Origin: Deltaproteobacteria bacterium HGW-Deltaproteobacteria-6
GTDB lineage: Bacteria; Desulfobacterota; Syntrophia; Syntrophales; Smithellaceae
Direction: 5' to 3'
Assembly: GCA_002840435.1 (NCBI GenBank)
Contig: PHAT01000005.1
Location: 548,460 to 612,459, forward strand
Length of the DNA: 64,000 nt
The translations under genes were made by a program, and so were the position numbers. Within the stretch, counting starts at the first letter, position 1. The number at the start of each line of letters is the position of its first letter. A model generated the notes under the pieces. It worked only from the letters and a program-made list of their open reading frames with translations, did no database searches and was not told where the DNA came from. Of the stretch, positions 25,850 to 33,599 are shown one piece after another.

Positions 25850-26443
25850 TCATTTGACCACAGGCCCGGGAATCGGAATAACCGTTTTTCCGTAAACCGC
25901 GTTCGTCGCGGTGGCGGCTATCAGATAAATTGCGATGCAGCCGGTAAAGATGAGGAGGTAGCCTACAATAGGCTTGCAGACGGCGGCGTTTACCATACCC
26001 AGATCAATGAGAGCGATCAGAAACAATGCCACATCAACGATGACGACCAGACTAAACAAAGCGGCATTCGATTTTGCATAGGCCGGGGTCATGGCAACAA
26101 GGAATCCTGTGCCTGCCATCCATGTCCAGCCTTCGATGGTGGCCTCCGGTTTGAGACCATTGATGATCATCAGGAATTTCGCTATCGTGCTCAAGGCCGC
26201 GGCAAACATGAAAAACCCGGAAAAATACAAAAATACATTGCCTCCCGTTACATTATGATCTTTCAATTCGATGATTGCCGCAATCACCTGAACGATGCCT
26301 CCGCCAACCAGCCAGGCGGCCAGCAACGGCAGCCCGTTCACTCCTATCAGTCCGAGAAAAACGGCTCCAAAACCAAAAACCGCAACGGCGTATGCGCCTA
26401 AAGCCGCAGGACCCGGGGTGGCAAAACTATGCTGATGTTCCAT
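25850..26443 (-). CDS. Acetate uptake transporter, GPR1/FUN34/YaaH (SatP) family
   Basis: The 197-residue protein has six membrane helices. It starts with a short polar segment and GPAALGAYAVAVFGFG, a variant of the NPAPLGL family motif. A GGxxQxxAAIxELK segment follows in the second helix pair, then the FLYFSGFFMF region. Family members move acetate and other short acids, often with protons or as a channel. It is convergent with acs, so uptake and activation genes sit side by side. AAAAAGGAGAAAC precedes the ATG. In a syntroph it may also release acetate. Confidence 0.88.
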   Translation of the reverse strand: MEHQHSFATPGPAALGAYAVAVFGFGAVFLGLIGVNGLPLLAAWLVGGGIVQVIAAIIELKDHNVTGGNVFLYFSGFFMFAAALSTIAKFLMIINGLKPEATIEGWTWMAGTGFLVAMTPAYAKSNAALFSLVVIVDVALFLIALIDLGMVNAAVCKPIVGYLLIFTGCIAIYLIAATATNAVYGKTVIPIPGPVVK

Positions 26444-26565
26444 TCTGTTTCTCCTTTTTGAAATGTCTTATTAAAGTCATGGCCGAATCATTTGATCTCC
26501 GTCTGACTTGACGGTGAGAATGATTTAAAAATGTCGTATTCGAAAATAGAAAATATGATGCGCAG

Positions 26566-27345
26566 TTACTTATTTTTAAAACCATCAACTTTTCTTTTTT
26601 CTACAAATGCTTTCATTCCTTCCATTTGATCTTCCGTTGCGAAGCAGTCACCAAATAATTTTTCTTCAATGATGATGGCTTTGTCCATGTCGACCTGTAA
26701 GCCTTCATTGATTGCTTTTTTGCAGGCGCGAACGGCTATCGGAGCATTTCGCGTAATTTTTAAAGCCATTTTCTTCGCCGCCGGCATCAGGTCTTCCGCA
26801 GGAAATACCGCATTAACCAACCCGATTTTGTAAGCTTCATCGGCTTTAATGTTTGCGGCCGTATAAATCAGTTCTTTTGCTTTTCCGATTCCGACGATGC
26901 GCGCCAATCTTTGTGTCCCACCGAATCCGGGCGGAATTCCCAGTCCGACTTCCGGTTGTCCGAAGATCGCATTTTCAGAGCATAATCGGATATCGCAGCT
27001 CATGGACAGTTCACAACCGCCGCCCAGGGCAAACCCATTGATCGCGGCAATTACGGGAATGGGAAATGTCTCTAATTTTCTAAACACATCATTGCCTGCT
27101 TTTCCAAAAGCTTCACCCTGGGCTTTTGTCAGGGTTGACATCTCCGCGATATCCGCGCCTGCCACAAAAGATTTTTCTCCGGCGCCCGTAATAATTAAAG
27201 CTCTGACTGCGCTTAAATCAATGGCGTCCAAAGTCTCATCCAATTCCTTAATGACTTGAGCATTAAGCGCGTTTAAAGCTTTCGGCCGATTGACCGTTAT
27301 GACTCCCACACGTTCATTCAGTTCATATTGAATTAATTCCATCAT
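26566..27345 (-). CDS. Enoyl-CoA hydratase/crotonase
   Basis: The 259-residue crotonase-fold protein hydrates trans-2-enoyl-CoA to 3-hydroxyacyl-CoA in beta-oxidation. The oxyanion-hole segments are AGADIAEM and INGFALGGGCELSMSCD. Two glutamates occupy the catalytic positions (GGGCELS and GQPEVGLG). AAGGAG precedes a double ATG at 27345/27342; the first was chosen. The frame continues upstream through the repeat at 27395-27499, which is not coding. Together with the dehydrogenases and thiolase at 35-38.7 kb it completes a butyryl/acyl-CoA oxidation set. Confidence 0.93.
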   Translation of the reverse strand: MMELIQYELNERVGVITVNRPKALNALNAQVIKELDETLDAIDLSAVRALIITGAGEKSFVAGADIAEMSTLTKAQGEAFGKAGNDVFRKLETFPIPVIAAINGFALGGGCELSMSCDIRLCSENAIFGQPEVGLGIPPGFGGTQRLARIVGIGKAKELIYTAANIKADEAYKIGLVNAVFPAEDLMPAAKKMALKITRNAPIAVRACKKAINEGLQVDMDKAIIIEEKLFGDCFATEDQMEGMKAFVEKRKVDGFKNK

Positions 27346-27394
27346 CTCATCTCCTTCGCCAAACAGGTTTTTTCTGCCGTCATATTTAAATATA

Positions 27395-27499
27395 GTAGGG
27401 AACGGTCCGTTTCTCTGTCGCCATAACCTAACCGACGGATGTCCAGGAAGTTGCACGTGGTGGCACGAGGTTATGCGTTCCTGGAAGACCGTTCCCTAC
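27395..27499. repeat. 105-bp element with GTAGGGAACGGTC inverted ends (copy 2)
   Basis: GTAGGGAACGGTC (27395-27407) and its perfect complement GACCGTTCCCTAC (27487-27499) bound the element. The inner part has CATAACCT (27422-27429) pairing with AGGTTATG (27468-27475) and TCCAGGAA (27442-27449) pairing with TTCCTGGA (27478-27485). These are interleaved and would form a pseudoknot. The ends share 11 bp with the shorter element at 18596-18641. It lies 50 bp upstream of the enoyl-CoA hydratase start. Confidence 0.7.
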
Positions 27500-27508
27500 A
27501 ACCATCTT

Positions 27509-27634
27509 TTAAACGGCCGCGACGGCCGCGGCCATGTCCCGGCCGCCGCTGCGCCAAGAGGCCGGATCCGGGCCCGCATCGCGCCGCTTCATGAATTCCA
27601 TCCATTGTTCTTCTGCGGGTGCGAAATTCATCAT
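27509..27634 (-). CDS. Possible small protein of unknown function (41 residues)
   Basis: A short frame starting MMNFAPAEEQWMEFM and ending MAAAVAAV has GGAAGG well placed before a double ATG. The first half is acidic/aromatic and the second half is Arg/Gly then Ala-rich. I do not recognise it. It lies between two repeat elements, so it may be spurious or a remnant. Evidence is limited to the ribosome binding site. Confidence 0.25.
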   Translation of the reverse strand: MMNFAPAEEQWMEFMKRRDAGPDPASWRSGGRDMAAAVAAV

Positions 27635-27685
27635 TGTTTCCTTCCGTTTATTTTTTACGGATTTCCAATTTATATTCAAACTGCC

Positions 27686-27849
27686 AAACCATCCGGGCAT
27701 GCTTCCTTTGCGCCGATCGAGGACTTTCATTGGCTCTGGGGAAGCATGACCCGGGATGGCGGATGCCGGATTTCGTTGCTTCATCCATCTTTTGGAAGCA
27801 GGATAAAAGATTTTCCCGTTTCAGTAAATTCGGTGAACACCGTATTTCC
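27686..27849. repeat. About 165-bp dispersed intergenic element (copy A)
   Basis: It begins AAACCATCCGGG, has a hairpin CATGCTTCC/GGAAGCATG (27699-27707 with 27740-27748) extended by CCATCC-GGG/CCCGGGATGG, and ends near GTAAATTCGGTGAAC and TATTTCC. A second copy at 38699-38879 has the same order and spacing. The hairpin differs there by a compensating change (CATGTTTCC/GGAAACATG). It lies just beyond the 3' end of the [FeFe]-hydrogenase-like gene. Confidence 0.65.
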
Positions 27850-27928
27850 GATACCGGATATCCGTATTTCCTGCTGACACTGTGTTCCGGAGAGGGAGCA
27901 GCGTTTTCCCTGGATGACGTGTACCGTT

Positions 27929-29641
27929 TCATTTCGGCGAATTATCCTCTTCAATCAGTTTCGTGAGATTGCTTAAGGCTGTCTTGCTGTCTGCCGCGGT
28001 TTCTCCGAGCAGATGGGCAATTTCATGCGTGACGCGCATCTGTCTGTTGACGACCTCCTTGGTCCTGGCCAGCATGGCCTCCCGAATGGCATTGGATTTT
28101 TCCCGTTCCTTTTCCCGCTCCGTGATATCCCGAAGAATGGCCACCATCAATGGCTGCCCTTCGACCCGACCGATGGTCTGCTCAACGATAATGTCGTCGC
28201 GCATCCATCGCGCCTTGCCGACAACGTGTCGGCCCGTGTCGCGAACATACTTGAAGTCATCCAGTTCGGAAGTGAGACAGGACAGATGCTGCCCATGAAC
28301 GTCCGCCAGCCTGTGTTTAAAGAGCTTTTCCGCCGATGGAGATAAATCATGGATCGCCAGGTTGTCGTCGATGATGATGATGGCATTGGGCGCCGCATCC
28401 ATGACGAACTGATGCAATGATTCCGAACGATGCCGCATATAGGGAATGCACATCGTCGGGTCGGCCATGCCGCGCAGCGTGGCGATGGCCTTTTCACGGC
28501 AGGTGGAATAGCCGCAGGCGCCGCAATTCAATTGATCAACGGAATTATATTTATTGACCTGACGCATGACGGCCTGAATTTTCTCTTCCTCATACTCAGG
28601 TATCCGGATGCCCCGGTCTTTGAAAGTGCGCTCCATGGGCGGCCACATTCCTCTCGGAACGGAAACCGGCTGCCGGCGGCGACTGAAGCCGTCCCGGCTG
28701 GCTGGATCGGATTCTTCTTCCGGATTTGTTAAGGCCAGGCTATTTACACAACCGCCTCTGCACGCCATCAGTTCCACCAGTTTTTTCTTCACGCTGCCCG
28801 CCCGGATATCGCGCAGAACATCCTGACAGTCATCAAGGCCTGCGACCACAGCCATATCCTCATCCAGGGTTATCGGATTTAAAGCAGTCACACCGATCAG
28901 ACCGCCTTTAAGGGGGAAAAGGCGCGCGCGATCGGCGGGCTGCGCCTCCGGAATATCCCCTGCGGGTCCGTCATCGATGCCCGCCGCCGTAAACCATTCA
29001 TGGAGGCCCCGGAAGGTCATGGCGGCATGAATGACGCCGGCAACCGGTTTGTGATAGATTTCCATTTTCTTGGCCAGACACGGACCGATAAAGACAATAT
29101 AGGCGTCTGATCCGTATTTCTTTGCCAGAAGGCGCCCGTGGGCAATCATGGGAGAAACCAGCGGCGCTAAATGGGGCAGCAGATCGGGGTGGTATTTTTC
29201 AATCAAATTGATGACGGCGGGGCAGGCGGAGGTAATGACAGGCCACCGCTCCGGATGCTGATCGACATATTCCTGATGAGCCATTCCGACGATGCCGGCG
29301 CCGATGCCTGTGTCTTCGGCCGCCTGAAATCCGAGATTCAGGAGGGCCTTCTCCATTTCAGCAAAGTTTTTCATGTGAAAATACGCGGGGGCCGAATGCG
29401 CGACCGAGGCGATAAGTTTCCGGCCTTCCTGCCTGGCCTTCAGAACATCTTCCATGGCACTGTGGATGCCTTTTGCCTTTTGCGGACACACGCGAATACA
29501 CATCCCGCAAATGATGCAGAGTTTCGGGACAACCTGCGCCTGCCCGTTTTTAAACCGGATGGCCTTGACGTTGCAATTGCGCACGCAACGGTAACAATCA
29601 CGGCAATCGGCGGCATTGGTTTCGATATAGGGTATGCTCAT
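27929..29641 (-). CDS. [FeFe]-hydrogenase-like sensor protein with ferredoxin, Fe-S and PAS domains
   Basis: The 570-residue protein has two [4Fe-4S] ferredoxin motifs (C13/16/19/23 and C42/45/48/52), then an H-cluster domain with L1 TSACPAV (C140), L2 IGPCLAKK (C188) and L3 ELMACRGGC (C294, C298). Next come a further Fe-S motif NCGACGYSTC (C373/376/381, plus C398) and a PAS domain (about 410-530) with a helical tail. The cysteine before the cluster ligand, needed for proton transfer in catalytic enzymes (TSCCP), is alanine here. That loss is known from sensory HydS-type hydrogenases. It probably senses hydrogen or redox state. It follows the CoA-transferase-GNAT gene by 31 bp. Confidence 0.85.
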   Translation of the reverse strand: MSIPYIETNAADCRDCYRCVRNCNVKAIRFKNGQAQVVPKLCIICGMCIRVCPQKAKGIHSAMEDVLKARQEGRKLIASVAHSAPAYFHMKNFAEMEKALLNLGFQAAEDTGIGAGIVGMAHQEYVDQHPERWPVITSACPAVINLIEKYHPDLLPHLAPLVSPMIAHGRLLAKKYGSDAYIVFIGPCLAKKMEIYHKPVAGVIHAAMTFRGLHEWFTAAGIDDGPAGDIPEAQPADRARLFPLKGGLIGVTALNPITLDEDMAVVAGLDDCQDVLRDIRAGSVKKKLVELMACRGGCVNSLALTNPEEESDPASRDGFSRRRQPVSVPRGMWPPMERTFKDRGIRIPEYEEEKIQAVMRQVNKYNSVDQLNCGACGYSTCREKAIATLRGMADPTMCIPYMRHRSESLHQFVMDAAPNAIIIIDDNLAIHDLSPSAEKLFKHRLADVHGQHLSCLTSELDDFKYVRDTGRHVVGKARWMRDDIIVEQTIGRVEGQPLMVAILRDITEREKEREKSNAIREAMLARTKEVVNRQMRVTHEIAHLLGETAADSKTALSNLTKLIEEDNSPK

Positions 29642-29672
29642 GGTATTGCCTCATCATCAAAAGCGTTGTGTT

Positions 29673-31547
29673 TCAGTCCCGGAAGGTGATCTTCAATTCC
29701 CAAAGTCCGGCGATGTTCTTTTTCTCCAGATCAAACCCGCCCTTGTTAAAGACGTGCAGCATCGGATGATTTTCGGCCAGAACCTCCGCCGTAACGCCTA
29801 AAAGGCCCTGGCGCTTGGCAAGGTAAGTCAGATAGGCTAAAAGTTCCGACCCTATTCCCTGATTGTTATACATATCCTTGACGGCAAAGGCGACTTCCGC
29901 CGTATGGGTGGAGCCGTTAATATAGTATCTGCCGACACCGACGATTTCCTCGTTTTCCCCTTTTGGAACGACTGCCAGTATGGCCATTTCGGTCGTGTAA
30001 TCAATGATCACGAGTGACTGCAGCACTTCATGCGGGACGTCTTTTCTGGTAGACATGAAGCGGCGGTAAAGGCTTTGCTCCGACAGAGAATATATAAAAT
30101 CCTTCAACCGGGGCTCATCGCTGATTTTGATGGGCCTGAAAAAGATGTTCAGGCCGGTCTTCGTTGTCTTATGAGATTCCAGATGCTCCGGGTATTCCCC
30201 CCGCGTGCCGGGAATGAACTGCTGATCGTGATAGACAATGTTTCGTTTCTTTGCTTCTTCAATCAGCATCGGCCTGAATTTGGGATGGGCAATGGCAATG
30301 AGCTCCATGGCGCGCTCGCGGACATTCTTGCCGTGAAGATAAGCAATGCCGTATTCCGTTACGACGTAATGCACATCTCCGCGGGTTAGCGTAACGCCGG
30401 CGCCTTCGCGCAACGATGGAACGATCCGGGAAGCGACGCCGCAGGCGGCCGTGGATTGCATGGCCAGAATGGCCCTGCCGCCTTTGGAGAAAACAGCCCC
30501 GCGCATGAAGTCCGCCTGTCCCCCCACGCTGCTGTGAAAAATGCTGCCAATGGATTCCGCCGTGGCCTGTCCCGTCAGATCGATTTCCAGGGCGCTGTTA
30601 ATGGCCACCATGTGGTCCTGCTGGGCAATGACCATCGGGTTGTTGGTGTAGTCAATCGTCCTGAAATCAAAGGCCGGGTTGTCATGAAGATATTCGTAGG
30701 TGGCCTGATGCCCCATGCAAAATGTTGTCACGGTTTTTCCCGGGTTCACATTTTTTCTGGTATTGTCAATGACGCCTTTCTTCATGAGATCGACGATGCC
30801 GTCACTGATCAGTTCGGTGTGAACGCCCAGATGCTTTTTGCCGCAGAGGTTCTGCAGGACGGCATTGGGAATTCGTCCGTAGCCGACCTGAATGGTGTCG
30901 CCGTCTTCAATCAGGCGTGAAACATAGTTGCCGATTCTGATGGCGATATCCGTTTCGGCTTCCGGGCTGTATTCCAGAAGCGTTTCGTCGCGGGGAACGA
31001 TGTAGTCGATATCGCTGATATGCAGAAATGCGTCGCCATGAACCCGGGGCATGAAGCGATTCACCTGAGCGACAACAACCGATGCACTCTTCACAGCCGC
31101 CTTGATCACATCGACGCTGATCCCCAGACTCATGTGGCCTAGATTATCCGGAAGGGACGTCTGAATCAGGGCAATATCAATTCTGGCCATGCCTTTGTCG
31201 AAAAGCTTCGGCGCATGGGAAAGAAAGATCGGCGTATAGTCGGCAACGCCCTGGTTGATGGCATCCCGCGTGCTGTCGCCGATAAAGAAAGAATTGTGCC
31301 GGAAATGCTGCTTGAATCTTTCCGCTGCGTAAGGGGCGACGCCCAGAGACCGGATGTGGAGAACTTCGGCATCACAGAAAGCTTTGGGATTGGATTTTAC
31401 ATAATGAATCAGAGACTGCACCAGATGTTGTGGTTCCGCGCAGGCCGATCCGATGAAAATCGTATCCCCCCGGTGAATGCGGCCGAAGATCACATTCTCC
31501 GTGGCAAACTTTTCAGGATATTTTTCTCTCCAGTTTTCCAGATCCAT
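29673..31547 (-). CDS. Acetyl-CoA hydrolase/CoA-transferase with C-terminal GNAT domain
   Basis: The 624-residue fusion has a class I CoA-transferase/acetyl-CoA hydrolase domain (about 1-450), with the glycine loop VGYGRIPN and the catalytic-glutamate segment GVHTELISDG. It is followed by a GNAT acetyltransferase domain (about 465-615), with the acetyl-CoA loop in NNQGIGSELL. The first half moves CoA between acids or hydrolyses acyl-CoA. The second could acetylate a lysine, perhaps on a neighbouring acyl-CoA enzyme. The start at 31547 follows GAGGGAAAGAG; an earlier in-frame start lacks one. It heads a two-gene unit with the hydrogenase-like sensor. Confidence 0.88.
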   Translation of the reverse strand: MDLENWREKYPEKFATENVIFGRIHRGDTIFIGSACAEPQHLVQSLIHYVKSNPKAFCDAEVLHIRSLGVAPYAAERFKQHFRHNSFFIGDSTRDAINQGVADYTPIFLSHAPKLFDKGMARIDIALIQTSLPDNLGHMSLGISVDVIKAAVKSASVVVAQVNRFMPRVHGDAFLHISDIDYIVPRDETLLEYSPEAETDIAIRIGNYVSRLIEDGDTIQVGYGRIPNAVLQNLCGKKHLGVHTELISDGIVDLMKKGVIDNTRKNVNPGKTVTTFCMGHQATYEYLHDNPAFDFRTIDYTNNPMVIAQQDHMVAINSALEIDLTGQATAESIGSIFHSSVGGQADFMRGAVFSKGGRAILAMQSTAACGVASRIVPSLREGAGVTLTRGDVHYVVTEYGIAYLHGKNVRERAMELIAIAHPKFRPMLIEEAKKRNIVYHDQQFIPGTRGEYPEHLESHKTTKTGLNIFFRPIKISDEPRLKDFIYSLSEQSLYRRFMSTRKDVPHEVLQSLVIIDYTTEMAILAVVPKGENEEIVGVGRYYINGSTHTAEVAFAVKDMYNNQGIGSELLAYLTYLAKRQGLLGVTAEVLAENHPMLHVFNKGGFDLEKKNIAGLWELKITFRD

Positions 31548-31763
31548 GCTCTTTCCCTCACGTTTTGCGTTGAACGGCATCTTTGTGACGACTGTTTAAA
31601 AAAGGCGGGGCCGATCAATATGCTCCCGCCTCTTCTATTGAACACACCTGCCCGCATGCTATGCAGATGCCGCGTATTACCCTTGGCGGAATAGATGCTT
31701 AAGATCATCAGGCGGGCTTCGGATACCGGCTTTTTAGGTCTTCCTGAATCTCAAAGCCGCTGC

Positions 31764-31791
31764 GGTCCGGCCTGGAGGTTCAAGCCGGACC
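31764..31791 (-). terminator. Hairpin after the acyl-CoA ligase gene
   Basis: GGTCCGGC and GCCGGACC are perfect 8-bp complements around a 12-nt loop, 70 bp past the stop of the ligase gene on the minus strand. No T-run follows, so this is only a possible terminator. Confidence 0.4.
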
Positions 31792-31861
31792 CTGTGAATC
31801 ACGCCGCATGATTTTTTCGAGCGGTGAAGGATGAAAACGGCGGCCCGGTTTCCCTAATGGA

Positions 31862-33457
31862 TTACCCGCCGATCTTTTTCTCCTGATTCGCCCAATACTG
31901 CGCCCGTATTTCGCGCTTCAATATTTTGCCCGTGCCGGTTTTGGGCAGTTCGCTTACAAAATCCACGGAACGCGGCAGCTTGAACTTGGACAGCAGCGTG
32001 GCGCAATGGTCGATGATCTCTTTTTCAGTGGCCTTCATGTTCGGCTTCAGCACGACCAGCGCCTTGACCGCTTCACCCCACTTGGGGTCCGGGACACCGA
32101 CCACGGCGCATTCCATGACGGCGGGGAACTTGAAAATGCCCATTTCAACTTCCGCAGAAGCAACATTCTCACCGCCACTGATGATCATGTCCTTGCCGCG
32201 ATCGACGATTTGCACGAAGCCCTCCTGGTCGATGTTGGCAATATCGCCGGTATGCAGCCAGCCATCGATGATGATTTTGGACGTTTCCTCCGGATCGTTC
32301 CAGTAACCCTTCATCACGTTGTTGCCGCGAACAATGATCTCTCCCGCCGCCTCGCCATTAGGTTCCACGTCCCTGCCATCCTCATCAACAACCCGCAATT
32401 CGACGCCGAAGACAGGTTTGCCGGTCTTCGCGCGATAGACGAGCTGCTCCTCAAAGGGCAGTGTCTTCATATGGTCCTTCAGCGTCGACAGCGTCAGCAT
32501 GGGACAGGTTTCCGTCATTCCGTAGGCCTGATAACATTTGACGCCGAATTTTTCCTGAGCTTCCCGCAGGATAGTGATCGGAACCGGCGCGCCGCCGATG
32601 ATCATGCGCTCCCACGAGGAGGTGTCATATTTGTCCGCCCCGGGATGGTTCAGCAGCATGGTGACCATGGCCGGAACCATTGCTCCGATCGTCACTTTTT
32701 CCTTCTGGATAGCCGCAAGCACTCGTTCCGGGCGGAAATCCCGGACAATCACATGGGTCGCGCCGGAGCCGGTGATGCCATGGGGCGAGCCCCAGCCATT
32801 CACGTGAAACAACGGCACACTGTGCAGCTGCGTGTCGGCATCGGTAACACCCAGCATATGGATATAATTGATGGCGTTTGAGTAGATATTACGGTGAGTC
32901 ATCATCACGCCCTTGGGTCTGGATGTTGTGCCGCTCGTATAAAACAGTTCGGCGACATCGTTTTCATCTATCTCGGGCCGGGGGGGCCTCTCCGTTGAAG
33001 CCTCATTCAGCAGTGTATCATAGTCAGGCCAATCGATGCCTTCAGGGCGATGGCCGTCGGTAAACAGCATGAAATGCGTGACCGTTTCCAGTTTGTCGGC
33101 AACCGGGGCCACCAGATTTGCATACTCCCAATCAACGCATACCACTTTGGCGCCGGCATGGTTCAGAATGTATGCGATCTCCTCCGCGCTCAAACGGATG
33201 TTGATGCAAAGGAGGATGGCGCCGATCTGGGTAATGCCGTAATAGGACTCAAGGATACGGTGTCCGTTGGGGCCGATATAGGCGACACGGTCGCCCTGCT
33301 TGACGCCTTCACCGATCAGGGCATTGGAAAGCCGGTTGACCCTTTCGTTGAACTGGTTGTAGGTAAATCGTTTCTCTCCGTCAATGATACAGGTCTTGGG
33401 ACCATACAACTTGACGCCGCGATCTAGAAAATGAGTGACTAACATAGGTACTTGCAT
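31862..33457 (-). CDS. AMP-forming fatty-acyl-CoA ligase
   Basis: The 531-residue ANL enzyme activates a fatty acid to acyl-CoA. The P-loop is LFYTSGTTSRPKG (about 171-183), with YGMTETCPM, LHTGDIA and the C-terminal catalytic lysine in LPKTGTGKILKREI. Length and the N-terminal LVTHFLDRGVKLYG pattern fit medium/long-chain ligases. The substrate is not certain. It lies within the minus-strand beta-oxidation run, between the two CoA-transferase genes, and probably feeds that pathway. GGAGGCAAC precedes the ATG. Confidence 0.9.
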   Translation of the reverse strand: MQVPMLVTHFLDRGVKLYGPKTCIIDGEKRFTYNQFNERVNRLSNALIGEGVKQGDRVAYIGPNGHRILESYYGITQIGAILLCINIRLSAEEIAYILNHAGAKVVCVDWEYANLVAPVADKLETVTHFMLFTDGHRPEGIDWPDYDTLLNEASTERPPRPEIDENDVAELFYTSGTTSRPKGVMMTHRNIYSNAINYIHMLGVTDADTQLHSVPLFHVNGWGSPHGITGSGATHVIVRDFRPERVLAAIQKEKVTIGAMVPAMVTMLLNHPGADKYDTSSWERMIIGGAPVPITILREAQEKFGVKCYQAYGMTETCPMLTLSTLKDHMKTLPFEEQLVYRAKTGKPVFGVELRVVDEDGRDVEPNGEAAGEIIVRGNNVMKGYWNDPEETSKIIIDGWLHTGDIANIDQEGFVQIVDRGKDMIISGGENVASAEVEMGIFKFPAVMECAVVGVPDPKWGEAVKALVVLKPNMKATEKEIIDHCATLLSKFKLPRSVDFVSELPKTGTGKILKREIRAQYWANQEKKIGG

Positions 33458-33599
33458 AATTGTTGCCTCCGTATATTTTTAAAGTCATAAAGTATTGTTT
33501 TATTCGGACACGCATAACTGATTTTCCGGCCATGATTTCGGTTGCGCAGCATGACGGGCTGATGATGCGTCTCTCTTCTTCATTACATTTGTTTAAGTC

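Larger units (their letters stand above)
27346..27928. other. Repeat-rich intergenic region upstream of the enoyl-CoA hydratase gene
   Basis: These 583 bp hold two separate repeat elements (27395-27499 and 27686-27849). A small possible gene lies between them at 27509-27634. Just after 27840 the decamer CCGTATTTCC occurs twice, 17 bp apart. Longer open frames here (up to 94 codons) cross the repeats and show no conserved composition. Confidence 0.5.

Noticed and set aside
27458-27476. TGGCACGAGGTTATGC inside the 27395-27499 element looks like a sigma-54 promoter.
   Set aside because: The GG and GC elements are 13 bp apart and not 12, and the sequence is part of the element's paired core.
27648-27932. 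Minus-strand open frame of 94 codons after the hydrogenase-like gene.
   Set aside because: It runs through the dispersed repeat element and shows no ribosome binding site or protein-like pattern.
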